From Isoetes taiwanensis (Eukaryota > Streptophyta > Lycopodiopsida > Isoetales > Isoetaceae), in contig JAJEKV010000031.1 in assembly GCA_021234155.1 (NCBI GenBank), positions 2,223,614 through 2,287,613 of the forward strand: a DNA stretch of 64,000 nucleotides. Direction: 5' to 3'. Position 1 is the first letter of the stretch. The number at the start of each line of letters is the position of its first letter. The notes under the pieces are model-generated. The model saw only the letters and a program-made list of their open reading frames with translations, was not told the origin of the DNA and made no database searches. The position numbers and the translations under genes are program-made. This document shows, in pieces, positions 1 to 13,089 of the stretch.

Positions 1-1000
1 TTGATTGAACTCATAGTCTCAATATGGCTGTTCTGCTCTTAATTTTCATTAAAACTATTATCCTGGAAGAGTGTTCTGAACCAGAAACAGACTGCTTCAG
101 CGCATTTTATATGTGAGCCATTAGCTATAGTCCTTGAGAAGATGTGATACTAAAGTATTAGGGTTTATCTTCGAGTTTTTCATCCACAAATGTTTTTCTT
201 CTCATAACACATTACAAAAAACTTCAAGCCCTTACGTGCAATGTAAATCCACAGCTTTGGACCCCTCATTCTGTTACTACAACTTGATGCCAACCCACCT
301 TCCAAAAGTCTAACTGTATCAAAGATACAAATCTTTGCTTACAGTGGGATCTTTCTTCTTCTGGTATTGGGTTATCTTAACTTATAAATAGTTTTACATA
401 AATGTTTTCCTTCTCCCTTCTTTACTTCAATGAGTGCATTCTAATTTAAAAGAAGCTTTTTTAGAGTAAATAAAGTTTCAACTTTCTACCATCACTTTCT
501 GCATAATATTTTGGCCCTTTTTGGTAAAAATTGTGACCTATTGCAACGTGACCCGAGTGCACAAGACAAGATGGTAATAGAAGAAATGGACAAAAGCTTG
601 GTAGTTTTCAACAAAAAATAAGCAGATAAAAAATGATCAAACAATAGGAACAACAGGATAGCAAACCTGGAAGCCAATTATCAGCCTAACATTCACTGTA
701 GATGTTGCAGTGATTTGAAGGCCTTCCAAATGTTTTTGAGCTTTTTCGTCCGCACTGAGATCTACAGAAAAAAGTAATGCAGAAAGTTTTGAGCAGTTAG
801 TTAAAATAGCTGGATGGTAAAATAGAACACAAGTATGTATGTTTTCAGAAATGTTACATCTATGATTCTGTAGTAAATAGCGTGTGATTCCATCAGAACT
901 GTCCCTAAGAAGACATCATTAAATAGTCTGCCATTTAGCAACAATTTCAAAACTTAGCGAACCAAAAGCTTCAATTTTAAAACATGAAGAAAAGCTATCA
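1..1000. other. No gene recognised
   Basis: AT-rich sequence without a recognisable coding block, RNA gene or repeat boundary on either strand. The short open frames here do not resemble any family I know and have no supporting splice signals. Confidence 0.5.
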
Positions 1001-1225
1001 GAAGTTTATCGCTTGAGTAGCAGCTTTAATAGTTTTCATCTTCTCCAGAGGAAAACTTAAAGATGAAATTCTCTTTGGCAATAGTTCAACTCCATTTTGC
1101 AAAAAGCAGTTTACACGATCCACAGTGGCCCTGATTTCGCTTCTTGCTTGACTAGAAGCTTTCCCATCTCGGATGTTCATTTCCCTACAAGGTTGGCCAG
1201 CAAAAGACACTTGTTCCATCATCAT
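998..1225 (-). other. Open frame of unknown identity
   Basis: A 75-residue open frame just 3' of the BAHD pseudogene. It contains a charged, helix-like stretch (around RATVDRVNCFLQNGVELL) but lacks the BAHD C-terminal DFGWG motif. I do not recognise it. It could be a remnant of a separate exon or a chance frame. Confidence 0.15.
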
Positions 1226-1297
1226 TTAGCAGTTACCTTGCGTTGTAATTGGCCGCATATTCAGCCAAAATATGGTATGCACATAGATAGATAATCC

Positions 1298-2317
1298 TTA
1301 ATGCGTGCACCACATTAGGGCGTCAATTCGCCTTATCGCTTCAACTCCTAAACATTCATTCTCCAAAATGTTTCGTGCTGTCAATTTGCTCCATAGTGGA
1401 GTTATTGCATTTCCAAAATATGAATTAGACAATCCATCAAGCCTATTCCTGCAGCTTAAAGAAAAGCCCAATTTTGTTATCTCATCGACTGCCAATCCTC
1501 TTGCCTTGGTAATATGGTGCTATATATGTGCAGAAACAACTTGGAATGTGCTCAGTCTTTGTTACTCTAATTTCAACCCTACTTGCCTTTTCAACTCCAC
1601 AATCTGATCTGCTGAGAAGCTAAAATAATGTGTAGCAATTTCATTGTCTACCTTAAGCTCTGGGTTTCTTGGCATTTGAACTCTCTTTATTGTTTCTAAA
1701 TAATAAGGCTCTGAAATTTTCAGATCCTTCTTGTCTAAAAAGGGGCAGAGTTTAGGGCTGTAGTTTATGTGAGGAATAACATAGATCCCTTCACCTCTGG
1801 CAATGGAGGACAATGTCTGAATAAACTGCCAAGTGCTGGTGCCATCGCAAATCTAGTGGCAATATTTGAAGGATCTGGATAGACTGCCACAGACAAATCT
1901 TATCTAAAAAAAACTAAACACAAGTCAAAGAAAAACTAGCATAAACATGTAATGCAAAAATCTGGATGAAAAGAAGCGGTGTTTTAAGACCAGGGCCAAA
2001 GAATAGTATGTTCGACGGTCTGTGAGAGCTCTTGAGACAAATCAAGAAAAAGACGACGAAAATTTCCCAGATCCGCCATAGCCAGATGAGTATAAGCTTG
2101 TGTAAATTGTGCACCGACTCCATTGCCGTGAAGGAGCATGCTGAAGCCATGTTGATTTGGATGCGGCCTGCAAAAGGAAAAAAATCGGTGAGCGCCTTGT
2201 TGAGGCTGAGCTTAAGGACGGAAGCGATGGCAGACGGATTGGATGCAGGGTCATTAATGAGAAGAGGGCCGCTCGAGTTGTGGCTTCTCCCATCTCCGTT
2301 ACTATTTTCTTGTCCAT
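1298..2317 (-). pseudogene. BAHD (HXXXD) acyltransferase pseudogene
   Basis: Members of this family move acyl groups from CoA thioesters onto alcohols or amines in the cytosol, for example in phenolic ester synthesis. Reading down the minus strand, the N-terminal block (about 2255-2160) reads SVLKLSLNKALTDFFPFAGRI, the usual BAHD opening. A GVGAQFTQA block follows at about 2130, then the HXXXD region near 1840 as H-stop-ICDGTSTWQFIQ, then SIARGEGIYVIPHINYSP at about 1810. The 1560-1300 part reads LSTFQVVSAHI and CRNRLDGLSNSYFGNA, and then WSKLTARNILE. Frameshifts separate the N-terminal blocks, a stop lies inside the HXXXD motif, and at least two more stops (TAA near 1561, TAG near 1523) interrupt the C-terminal half. 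The DFGWG motif was not found. The first codons on this strand lie inside a SINE-like repeat, so the original start may be lost. The family call is firm; the substrate is unknown. Confidence 0.82.
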
Positions 2318-2472
2318 TTTCTAATTTTGATAGCCCTTGATTTTTAAAACTGAAGATCTAGTGGACTAACTTATGCCACGTCAGTTTTTGATGAGGTGGA
2401 GTTGCCACGTGGATAGGCTAGAATTGTAAAAAAGACTGTAGGCCTAGTTGGCTTGTGTGCTAAAAAAAAAAC
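2310..2472 (+). repeat. SINE-like repeat, copy A, with poly(A) tail
   Basis: The 3' part reads CACGTGGATAGGCTAGAATT, then a TGTAGGCCTAGTTGG block, then TGTGTGCT and a run of about ten A. Two further copies occur at about 6480-6930 (plus) and 59888-60180 (minus). The shared 5' part includes a TTTTCTAATTTT block. The length, the A-tail and the dispersed copies suggest a SINE. I could not identify a tRNA-type promoter by eye. Confidence 0.55.
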
Positions 2473-3230
2473 TAGCAACAAGCACACCAGAAGGCTTTAG
2501 CAAGGTAATATTTGCTAGGTTTTTATTTAGGCTTGGTGTGATTAGACTGCTTTGGTGGCTAATATTTTCCCTTTATATTTCTTTTGAAGAAGCATGATTT
2601 CGTTGCATAGATAGATGATAGTTTGAAACGAGCTAAGTCCAACCTGTTTGAAGAAATGACTTGATAAAACCGTGGTAGTAGAAAATTGCATTATTTTATA
2701 GCAAAATTACAATGTTATTTTAACATATTAGTTTTTTTTCCTTCGCAGGAGGAACCAGTTCCTTGGCTTGCTAGGAGTCCAATGCCATGTTAGAATTAAT
2801 GTATTTATATTGTATGTCCTTCGATATGCAAGGTTGTGCTATAAAGGGTCTCAGTCTCGAAGTTGTTGTCAAATGACTTGTATTTGCAGGGCCTGGGGCC
2901 ATTTTCTTATTTGAATTTGCTTTGTGTTAGTAAATCCTTTGCCTTGCCTTGTGTAATAATGCATTAAATAAGGCAGATCTTGTATCTTACAAAGAAGAGC
3001 TTGTTGTCTATAGCAGATCTAAAGCAAAAGCAAAATAGCACAGCACCTTGCATTTAAGCCAATGCACCATAAATACTTAATGATTGTTATATCGACTAGG
3101 TACGTTTGAAAAACAACTCATTAAACAGTTCATTCTGTGACTATTAAATCCATTATGCACATATAAGCTAACAACTAACCTTTTTTTTTTTTAAAGAACT
3201 GTGCCATCAATATATTAAAAGAATGGTAAT
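2473..3230. other. Intergenic, nothing recognised
   Basis: AT-rich sequence between the SINE copy and the Copia fragment. It may include the rest of the Copia element's 3' side, but no LTR boundary or reverse transcriptase frame is visible. Confidence 0.4.
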
Positions 3231-3238
3231 GTTACAAA

Positions 3239-4060
3239 GCAAGTGAGGACTCAAATTGAGTGGATAAATATTCTCCTCCTCTATCTGATCTTATGCATCT
3301 TAATTTTCTGTTTGTTTGTCTCTCCATTTCTGGGACATACATTTTGAAAGCTTCAAGAGCTTGAGATTTTCGTGTCAAACAATATCCTTTGCATTTTCTA
3401 CTATGATCATCTATAAATGTTACAAAATATCTCTTCCCATTTCTGCTTCTAACATTTAGAGGGCCACACAGATCTGTATGTACTAGATCTAAAACTCCTT
3501 CAGCTCTTTTGTATGATGTTGGAAATGGTAATCTAGTAATTTTACCCAACATGCATCCCTCACATATGCATTTATGGTTTTCTGGTATATCACAGTCTAT
3601 AAGGCCCTTTTTTGCCATAAACTTCACATTATTATAATGTGTATGAGCAAGCCTATTATGCCAAGTCTCCATATCAGTCAATAATGTAGCATTACCTCCA
3701 TCAATAAGACCATTTTCAATTTGAAACAGATTCCCAACTCGATTTGCCAAAAATTTCAATTTATTATCCATAAAAATCTTACAAACTTTCTTCTCAAAGA
3801 AGATTTTATATCCCAAGTTTACTAACTGGCACACTGACATTAAATTTTTTATCAAGCTAGAAACACATAATACCCTTTCAATATTAATTATATTTCCATC
3901 AAGATTCAGCAGCTCCAACATTCCACATCCTTCTATAGCTTGCAAATCTCCATTTCCAACTTGTACATGTTTTGACTTGACTAAAGTTTGATTCTTAAGC
4001 ATATCCAGAGATCTTATACTGATCTCTCAGTTCCACTATCAACTACAATAACAGAATTCT
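3239..4060 (-). mobile_element. Ty1/Copia retrotransposon fragment (protease end to integrase)
   Basis: The minus strand encodes, in order, a protease-like VDSGTE motif near 4045, a GAG-pre-integrase zinc module with HNRLAH and later CEGCMLGK, and the start of the integrase core (VHTDLCGPL, FVTFIDDHSRK, RSDRGGEY). This order is that of Copia polyproteins. The frame shifts once between the protease motif and the rest. The coding sequence stops abruptly just after the RSDRGGEY block, so the integrase C-terminus, reverse transcriptase and RNase H are missing. No LTR is recognised on either side. It is a 5'-half relic of an element that would normally be about 5 kb. Confidence 0.85.
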
Positions 4061-6470
4061 TGCCATTCTGCGAATTTTTCCAAGCGAATCAGCATGGTCG
4101 CTTTAGTCTACTTCAAGAGCCAGAATCAAGAAGAATACTACTTATAACAACGTTAGATTTACAAAGACCAGCTATAACACAGTTGCATCATAATTCAGGA
4201 ACTAGTTACTTTAATAAAGCTAATCCAATATTCAGTTAGGATTTGTACGCTCCTCAATAAAAGAATCATTTTCAACAGCATTTTGATTTGGAACTCCAAT
4301 TGGGTAGCCAAAGTTTGTTACTCTCTCATAAAATTTGCAAGCAAAACAGTCTTGTTATTTCAACACCTATTTCACTCTAGCCCGATTGCTCAACCAATGC
4401 ATCTGTGAACTGCGAATAGTGTCTCTTGTCAAGACATATAGAAATAAGTCTAATATCCACTCCCCAGGAAACCAAGATATGGCTATATGAGCAGTTCTCT
4501 GCAAATTTTTATGGTTAGCTCCTTCTATTTGACACCCTGGCCACACAAGTGATTTCAGACACAAGATAAGTACATGCATGGCATTACTACATGTGTGACA
4601 TTACTATCAACCTTCATGTGCTTTAGTCATATTCTGCAGGTTCAAAGATCCGCTGTCCCAAATGATGAAATCAACAGAGGACCAGCACTTATGAAAATAG
4701 ACTCACCTTCATTTACGATTTTGATTTGCACTAAAGAACCTCTTTGTTCTCCAACCACAAGGTCAAATACAACAAGGCATCTATGAAAGAGAGATGGTAT
4801 GAGACAAATTTAGAAATACATCAGAAAGACTTGATTCATACTTGATGATGCTTCAAAAGAAGCCAGACTCAATTGCTCGCATTTAAAAGGCCCTTGTTTT
4901 CATAGCCACTGGAGCGGGCAAATATATGAAGTATTATTAAATAGTTTCCTTATGTTTTACATAGAAATAGGTCATCTTTTCTTCAAGTCATATGACATAA
5001 TGTAGCCACCTTTGTATGCAAAACCACCTGTACACTTCAATGTCAAAACAAGTTGGCCTTTCCCTTCTGGACTACAAATTTATTACTTTCATGTGATGGT
5101 TTACTGTGCATGTCCTGATCCCTTGGTAGATATACGACAGTCCTCAAATTGGTGGATATTGTATATTGGCTCTAAAAGAGTGGCAAAGTATGCTTCATAA
5201 ACTTAGGCTCTACAACATGTATTCTATGAATTCATAATCTGTTATGCCAAGCTTAATTCACAAATGAGCTTGAGATCAGTTTCTGCTTTTGTATGGTGCC
5301 AAAAGTATGCTTCTGCCAAGTGACTAACTGAAACCACCTTCACAAATTGATGCAAGATGCCTGATTCTCCAACATCATCCTTATATTGGTGCAAGAACAT
5401 ATGTTTTTCCAAGCCTGTGACCAAAACTAAAACACCATCAAGATACTCTTGAGTAACCACATCTGCTTGACCACGTTAAAGTAACAGATTAGATTATGAT
5501 CAAAATTTGTGATTCAGTACATTTCGCAATTGATGAAAAAATGCAGCAGAAAAAGCACAGCGAAAGACATGCATTTATTTTGTTTATGTGAGTGTTCAAG
5601 CCCGAGATCTGTCAATTTGAAACTGAACGATGCTCATAATGCACACCTCATTCTAGTTTACACCAACTGTGTTATTCCGCATATAGGAGTTGTTTACAAA
5701 AGGGATGTTCCGAAACTACAACATCGGGAGCATTCTTAGAGAATTTATTTGCAGCAATGACATGCATGCTCTAAATGAAGCACAAGATTTTTTTCAAAAA
5801 TTTCCCTTAGATGGTTGCTAAAAAAATTTGAAGGTCTTTTATAGTATAAAGAAGCTTTAACATTTAGCTGAGCCTACAACGAGCCTGGATTAATTTCAAA
5901 ATTGCAAAAAAAGGAATACAGAAGAATTAGAGCATGAACTTCGCCATTAAAATTTAAAGGAAGAAAGAAGGAATGTGATAAAAAGCAAAAAAAACATACC
6001 CCAATTGAAGCAAAGAGCCTATGTATTAGCCATGCCGGATTTCCCCGTCCAATAAGCGTAAAATACATGCTTGATTACGTGGAAATCCGGTTTTCTATAG
6101 TCCTGGCCAAGCTTCAAGATTGTTTGTTACATCATAGTTGCAAGGAGATAATTTTTAGAAGAAGTTTTTACATTTGAAATTGGGTTCATAATACCGAGAG
6201 AAAGCTTTAGTATAAAGAAGCTCTAACGGTTAGAATTTTTTTTTAGCCCCAACTAGCCCCTGAGTAATTTTGAAATTGCAAAGAAAGGAGTACAAATGAA
6301 TCGAGCCTAAAATCATCGACTCAAGTTTTGGAAGAAAGAAGAAACGAGACTAGTAAAAATCGTACCCTAATTGAAGCAAAAATATCCATGTTTGCCCCCT
6401 TGATTTCCATGTTGCAATAAGTCTAAAATTTGTGCTTGATTAAGTGAAAATCATATAAAGATCAGAGGGA
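4061..6470. other. Intergenic, nothing firmly recognised
   Basis: AT-rich, with no clear gene. A minus-strand frame at 5242-5460 has a DGVLVLVTG stretch that faintly recalls NTF2-like domains, but neighbouring exons are absent. Two related short segments near 5840-6060 and 6200-6420 share phrases such as TATAAAGAAGCTTTAAC and repeated 'aattgaagcaaa', which suggests an old local duplication. Confidence 0.35.
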
Positions 6471-6479
6471 CTATTTTAT

Positions 6480-6930
6480 TCAAATTGCACAATCGACTAT
6501 GGCGGAAATAGAGATCACCATATTTCAAAGCGAGCCACCGTCTAAGCTCATTTTAGGATCCCAAAGCTATGGCTCAAAGATCTTATTATCAAAAGCAAAC
6601 CATTCCTGAAAAAATGGCGGAAATAGCTTTGATCTTACTAGAGGAAGTGGATAAACTCAGTGTTACGGGAAAAGCTATAAGAAGGAAAAAACAATTGTAT
6701 CCCGTTGTATCTCTGTGCCCATTTTTAGGCTATTTTCTAATTTTAATGACCGTGGATGTGAAAAATCCAAGATCCAATGGTAGATTCATATGCCACTTCG
6801 GATTTTGCTGATGTAAAATGGACACGTGGATAGGCTAGAATTGCAAGAAAGGTTGTAGGCTTGGTTGAGCTAGTTGCAAGAAAGAAAGGTTGTAGGCTTG
6901 GTTGAGCTGGTGTGCTTAAAAAAAAAAAAC
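6480..6930 (+). repeat. SINE-like repeat, copy B, with poly(A) tail
   Basis: It shares the block CACGTGGATAGGCTAGAATT (about 6823) with the copies at 2.4 kb and 59.9 kb and ends in a run of A at about 6918-6929. The segment AAAGGTTGTAGGCTTGGTTG is duplicated in tandem before the tail. The upstream part contains the family's TTTTCTAATTTT block. The 5' limit is uncertain. Confidence 0.5.
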
Positions 6931-6947
6931 CCTCAAAATCCATATAA

Positions 6948-7297
6948 TGTCAAGGACTTCTGCACAATTTTGGATCCCGGAGTACGGGAAAACACCTCCG
7001 AGAGACCAGGGTAAGGATGAAAAGTCAAGTAGCCTACGTGGTATTTTCGCAAGTACGGCAACCGACATTTTCCCCGGCTTGATATTTTGTTTATCTTTAT
7101 ATTTGGTTTGGAATCTATCTTTCATCTGCTACTCAATCCGATTTGTTTGTGGTTGGAAGCCGATTCTGCAATTGGGAGGCCCCTGTTCTCCACTGTAATT
7201 GTCACTTTGGCTTTTAATAAAGTTACTTTCCTTCATTCTCTTGTATTGTCCTTATTGTTATTCCGTGGTACTATTTAAAATGACCTTCATTGTGACA
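6948..7297 (+). repeat. Probable 5' LTR of the chromovirus
   Basis: A segment beginning TGTCAAGG and ending TGTGACA is followed two bases later by TGGTATCAC, which matches the first eight bases of the usual initiator-methionine tRNA primer-binding site (TGGTATCAGAG). The gag-like start lies about 300 bases downstream. I could not find a matching 3' LTR by eye, so the boundaries are provisional. Confidence 0.4.
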
Positions 7298-10200
7298 CTT
7301 GGTATCACATTACTTCCGCTTATACCTTCTTATGGTCAATATAGACGGTGTACGTAATGCTTCTTGGCACACCCTCGGATCGCGGCAGATTGACACAGAG
7401 CAAAGCTCTTGTTGATAAAGAGACAATTGGTAGAGATCGCGGACCTATGTCTTGACACAAATCCTCCAGCCGATTCGCTTTTGAAATTGGACCCGTTACC
7501 GCCACCACCGCCAAGTCCACCAAGTAGAGCAGCCACCCGCCGCCACCGCACCCGTGGATCGTACAAAAGAGACACCATGCTAAAGCATTCGAAGAAGCTC
7601 TTCTAGCAGAGTGACATGTCTTCACAGACCAACACCTCTGAATCTTCACAATCCTCTGTGTCGTCAGGTCACCATGCTAGGAAAGATAAGGACCGCAAGA
7701 CCGTGGACACCGCAATTACCAGTACATGGAAAAGCGAGGGAAATTGGCTCAGGTTTGATCGGAAAATCCGGTGGGAGGCTTTGAATGCAGAGTCTTGGCT
7801 AGATGAGATGAAGGAGTTTGGGAAACTATGGGATGACTAAAAAAGGATACTAGGAAGGTTGCCTACCACCTAACCTACAGTGTGCAAACTAGAAATTTGG
7901 TGGAAAGGCTATGCTAGGGGCCAAACATCTAGGCAAGCGGATGCAAGTTTAAAAAGTTTGCCAAAGCTTTTAAAGTGCATTATGTGCCCCGCGCTTCACA
8001 AGTGCCAACAGTCTGGACTTTTAGGTTGGAGCAGAAGGGTATGTCAGTTCAAGTCTATATGGATGAATTCGTGCTTGAGACTGTATGTGCAAGTAATAGT
8101 ATGAATGAGAAGAGGGCGGTGGAGGGGCTATATTGAAGGATTGCTCCCTCGATTAAGCGAATGGTTAAAGCCATAGACCCGAAGTCGAGGTAGGTGAGGC
8201 TAAGGCATTGAGCCTTGAAGAGGACACGCCTAAGAAACCGGTATCAGCCAACCTCTTGCTCCCGGTAGCCAGGACACACCCTACAAGCCCGGATTCACCA
8301 AGTCCTGGGCCCTCTGTGAGAACTCTTATGGCCGTCGGGAAAAGAAAGTCACCTTCAACATGCGGAGCAAAAGAACAATGTGGGTAACTTCGGTTTGGAA
8401 CCTCTTACGATCTATTCCCAAAGAGGCCGAGGCATTTCATAAAGAGAAGGCATGTTACAGGTGTATGCAGCCCCGAGCACTTCATGCGAATTGCCCTTTA
8501 TGTCGATATCTTGCCCTAGGCGGCCATGGCCGACCTTGATTGGGATGATCTCGAGGCTACACCACTGTCGGAGGAGGCTCGAGTACATTCGCGGTCGTCC
8601 CATATCTTTGCAGCCATTGAAACCATATTGAAAGTCACTGCCGTTATTTCCACTATAGGTCAAGTAGGACGGTAAGCCTTTCATAATTCTTATGGATAGA
8701 AATGCATAATTTTGCTTCTCTAGAATGGCCCAGTGTTGCAACTTGAGACTTTGAGATCCGGCCAAACCTGTGACCTTAGCGATGGAAAGATCGGACATAC
8801 AAATGGCAGTCGCATTAACCTCAAAATCATTTGCCGAGGTGCACCCGGTTGCATTGGGTGCGAGTTAATGGATATTGGCAAATATGATCGATTGTTGGCA
8901 TGGAATTCTTGGCATCGCAAAAGCCAATATAGATTCTGAAAAGCGGAGGTTACCTTCAAGCGGCTAATGGGCCGGCGTAACTATAAAGGTGATCCATTAA
9001 ACCCCATTATGTAGTCCATGTCCATCAGACGGTTAAATAAGGCTATCACCAAGGATAAGCTACTTTCGTCATCGGACTTGCATCCATTGAGTCGGATGCT
9101 AAACACAAGCAAGTAGTTGATGCGTTGCCAGAGAGCATTGCTAATCTTCTCAGGGAATTTAGCGATCTCTTTACAGACGAGATCCAGAAACTTCCTCCAT
9201 TTAGAAGGGTAGAATGTGAGATAGTTTTGGAACCAGGTACTAAGCCTACCAGTAAGGCCCCGTACCGTATGAGTCCCCCTGAATTGGTGAGCTTAAGAAG
9301 CAACCGGGGAGTTACTAAACCTAGGCTTCATTCGGCCTAGTGTTTCGCCTTTTGGCGCTCCTATCCTTTTTGTTAAGAAGAAGGATGGCTCCTTGAGAAT
9401 GTGTATCGATTATCGGTAGCTCAACAAGCATACGATCAAGAATCGTGATGCTTTTCCTAGAGCAGACGATCTTATGGACCAGTTGCAAGGGGCCAAGTAC
9501 TTCTTTAAGATTGACTTACGCTCCGGATATCACCAAATAAGAATTAAAGAGGAGGACATCCATAAGTCTGCTTTTCGCACTAGATATGGGCATTATGAGT
9601 TTACCGTTATGCCGTTTGGATTAACTAATGCCCCCGCAACTTTTATGCGGTTAATGAATGATGTTTTCCGACAATACTTGGATGATTTTGTTGTTATCTT
9701 CTTTGTGACATTCTCATCTATAGTAAGACCACGGAGGAGCATGAGAAACATCTTGGTTGGCCCTACAAAAGCTAAAGGCGTCACCGGCTCTTTGCCAAGT
9801 TCTCTAAGTGCAAGTTTGCCACTCCCAAGGTGGATTATTTAGGCCATGTCATTTTCGGCCGGTGAGAATTGCTACTGAGACCCGGCAAAAATAGAAAGCG
9901 ATCAAGGATTAAGCCCATTCAATGCTTGTTTGGTCAGAAGCTTTTGGGATTGGCGGGGATATTAAAGTAAGTTTGTTAAGGATTTTGCAAAGATTGCGGC
10001 ACCTCTTACCCGATCTTACAAAGCATGAGAAAGTGAAGGATTGGATTGAGCATTGGAAAGCAAAGGCCCGGGCAAGTTTCCGAAGCTTAAGGATGCTTTG
10101 AGCTCGCACAGTCCTCACATTGCGGACCAGGAAAAGGATAAACTAGTAGCAGCGGATGCTAGTAAGATTGCTACGGTGGAGTCCCTAATGCAGGGAAGGG

Positions 10201-12260
10201 AGGGTTATTGCCTATGATTCAAAGAAAATGAATGAGGTGAACAATGATACCCTACCCATGATCCGGGAGTTGTTGGTGCGTTGTTGTTTCTGGTATATGG
10301 AACACTACCTTCTTGGTAGAAGATTTCAACTTTGATATGGATTATCGAGTCTCAGATTATCTATCCACCCATCAAATCTCCAGCGTCAGTCGAGAGAAGA
10401 TGGATGGAATTTATGGAGGAGTATGATTTTGAAATTATGTATAAGCACAGGAAACACAATATAGTTGCGGATGCATTGTCCGCCATCCCTTGGTAATCGA
10501 ACCCGTTGTAATGCAATTTCCACACTCACCCGGTGAGTTCGGGAAGCAGATAGAAGCGGACATTAGTCGCGGATCGAGTTAGTGAAGTGTGGAGCCGATT
10601 TGGCTAAGGAGCCGCGGGCCGGATAAGAGCGTGAAGCTTTTAGTTCATATAAGAAAGAGGGCAATTTGTTATATTACAAGGATAAGTTGTGTGTACACGA
10701 GACTTCGAGTCGAAGTAAGCTAATTCTCCATGATACACACAACAACCCTATTTGGACATGCGAGGGTTTCATGAAGACCTACTTTAAGATCGCTCCGGTT
10801 AATTTTGGCCGTGTATGAAGGACATTGCCGGGTATATAAAGCGGTCTCAGGTGTGTCAACAAACCAAGGCTGAGCAATTAAGGATTCGGGGAGAATTGCA
10901 ACCTCTGGATGTGCCCAATGCCAAATGGGAAGTGATAACCATGGATTTCATTGTGGGCCTTCCATTACTCTGGGTGGATATGATGCATTGATGGTAGTGG
11001 TCGACAAATTGGCGAAAATGGCTCATTTCTTGCCATGTGGTACCCGCGGATCTGACCTTCGATACCGCTTTCTTTGTTTACAAAGGAGATCTTGGATTGC
11101 ATGGAATACCACGAGTTATAAATTATCCGACGGGGATCCCAAATTCGTAAGTGCGTGCAGGAAGATTTCTTTGCTCCCATCCAAACCAAGCTTGCTATGA
11201 GTATGGCATATCATCCTCGGGCCGGATGGTGGCCAGGCGTACCAATCGCATTATAGAGGATATGCTCACGAAGTTACGTATTGGAGTAAGCAATCACAAT
11301 GGGGTGACTATATTTATTTAGTCGCGTTTGCCTATAATAGCATGAAACATGGAGTCTTCGGAATGTCTCCCTTCATGATAAATTATGGTTATCAATGCCT
11401 TACTCGGACACATGGCATAATCCCATTTCTAAAGTGGAGGTTTCTCAACAACTCCTCTTGGAAATGCAAGCTTTAGTTGAAGAAGTTCGTGGTTACCTAT
11501 TGGCTGCACGTGATCGTCGAGGAAAAGAGTGTTGCGGATAAGCCTGAGAACCCCACGAGTCTTCAGTGGGGCGAATCGGTTTGGCTCAAGATTAAGGTTA
11601 AACAAGCCAAGCTTAAGATTAGTAGCGCAAGAAGGCGGCACCCGGATGGGCTGGGCCGTTCGGGATCATTGAGCGTGTTGGAGAACAGGCATATGGCTTG
11701 GATTTGCCACCCGGCGAAGATCCACAAGGTCTTTCCGCGTGAGTCTTACGAAGCAACATACCCGGATCGGAGGAGATCTTGGATACACCCACCCTCCTTG
11801 AAATGAGAGAAGAGCATTTAGATATAGTGCCTGAAGCTCTTCTTGATCGAGCTTATAAGCGGACCGGAAGGACTCAAATTTGCAATACTTGGTCAAGTGG
11901 AAGCACTTACGGTAGAGGATGCTACATGGGTGATGAAGATAGACCTTGAGAAGCACTATCAGGACTTCATGCGGGAATCTGGGGCTGCACCATCAACGAT
12001 GCTATCAACCACACCCGGTAAGCTTGAAGGCTTGATTGTAGAGAATCATCTGATGAGGGGTAGATGCATCGTGGTTCTAATAATTACCGATGATGAGATC
12101 ACCGCCGTGTTCTCTAGGACGTGGTGTATTGTCAATGTTGGCATGTCCGCGAATTGCTTGGAAAGCATGTAGTTCATAGGCCGTGTTCATCTCGGCTATA
12201 ATGGAAACTTGGCCATTCCTTATGCCGCAATTCATTGCGAACCATAGGCATGATAGGTTC
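7298..12260 (+). mobile_element. Decayed Ty3/Gypsy chromovirus (gag-pol, chromodomain)
   Basis: The element encodes a retrotransposon polyprotein copied through an RNA intermediate. A gag-like frame starts at 7616. Reverse transcriptase pieces follow: LPPFRRVECEI and APYRMSPPEL at 9190-9290, then [13 protein letters not shown] and [12 protein letters not shown], then YLDDFVV in place of the catalytic Y-x-DD, at 9500-9690. RNase H remnants lie near 10130-10490 (ADASK; HNIVADALS). Integrase remnants include VCQQTKAEQ, EVITMDFIVGLP and GRMVARRTN (10850-11240). A chromodomain near 11880-11960 reads YLVKWKHL and then EDATW. All parts share the plus orientation and the canonical order, but dozens of frameshifts and stops separate them. 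The chromodomain places it in the chromovirus branch. Confidence 0.85.
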
Positions 12261-13060
12261 CTTTGTAGATAGGTTTTTCTTTTCTTTCTTATAGGGGGTG
12301 GTCCCTTCAACCACAACCTACTTGTAATATCTATGGATACTGATGAATTGACATATGCGGGCCCGATTGGCGATGCGTTTGCCCATGTATAGAGGGTTGC
12401 TGATGGCCCAACTTCTCCAGTTTTTTTTATTGTCTACATGTGTTACCTTTATGTAACTGTGATGTTTCATATGGGACTTCGGTCCTTGAACCTTTTTCTT
12501 ATTATAATCATGTGAAATGCACCTTGGTGCTTAAACTCTTATATGCTTTAAACTTTAATGTTATTACCTTCGGAAATAAGGAACTACCTTCTTTTTTTTA
12601 TCCTAATATTAATATAGTTATATCGCATGAGGGGGGTTTGTTATGCCCCCTCATGCACAACCCATGTGCATGCATACCCCATGGACCCCCTTGAATCCCC
12701 GCCGTCTGGTTAAGAGCCGATGGTCCAGATGATGAGAGGTCATGGGGGATTTATGTATGCATCATGTGTTGCAGGTGTATGGGGTCATAGGCCATAGTTG
12801 CGAACCGTTGGATGAAAACATTGAAGTAAATCTTGGCGGTTGGTTACGAGTAGGGGATGTATGGGGTGTTTGGCGGGGGACCCAAAGGGGGTTTGATCTT
12901 GGCCGTTGAGATTGGATGTCAATTTGGGGCTTTTCATCTCGATCGTTGAAGATGAAGTTGAGGTTAGGGACAAAGGCGAGGTGAAAGTTTAGTGGTACTA
13001 GCGTGCATTGTTCCTCCTCGATGATTGAGCACTTTGTGTTCCTAGATTGTGATCTCGAGG
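12261..13060. repeat. Low-coding region with CCGTTGGAT-type repeat
   Basis: No coding sequence is recognised. The part from about 12620 to 13000 contains phrases such as GAACCGTTGGAT and GGCCGTTGAGAT and a CATGGGGG/CCCCCTCATG pair. These resemble the repeat family at 57668-57990 and 63072-63385 and may be a distant relative. The unrecognised 3' LTR of the chromovirus could also lie here. Confidence 0.3.
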
Positions 13061-13089
13061 TTTTAGTTATGGTGGTGGGCTGACGGTGT

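Noticed and set aside
5242-5460. Minus-strand frame with DGVLVLVTG resembling the NTF2-like domain of G3BP-type proteins
   Set aside because: Only one short phrase matches. The expected flanking motifs and an RRM domain are not found, so it was not called as a gene.
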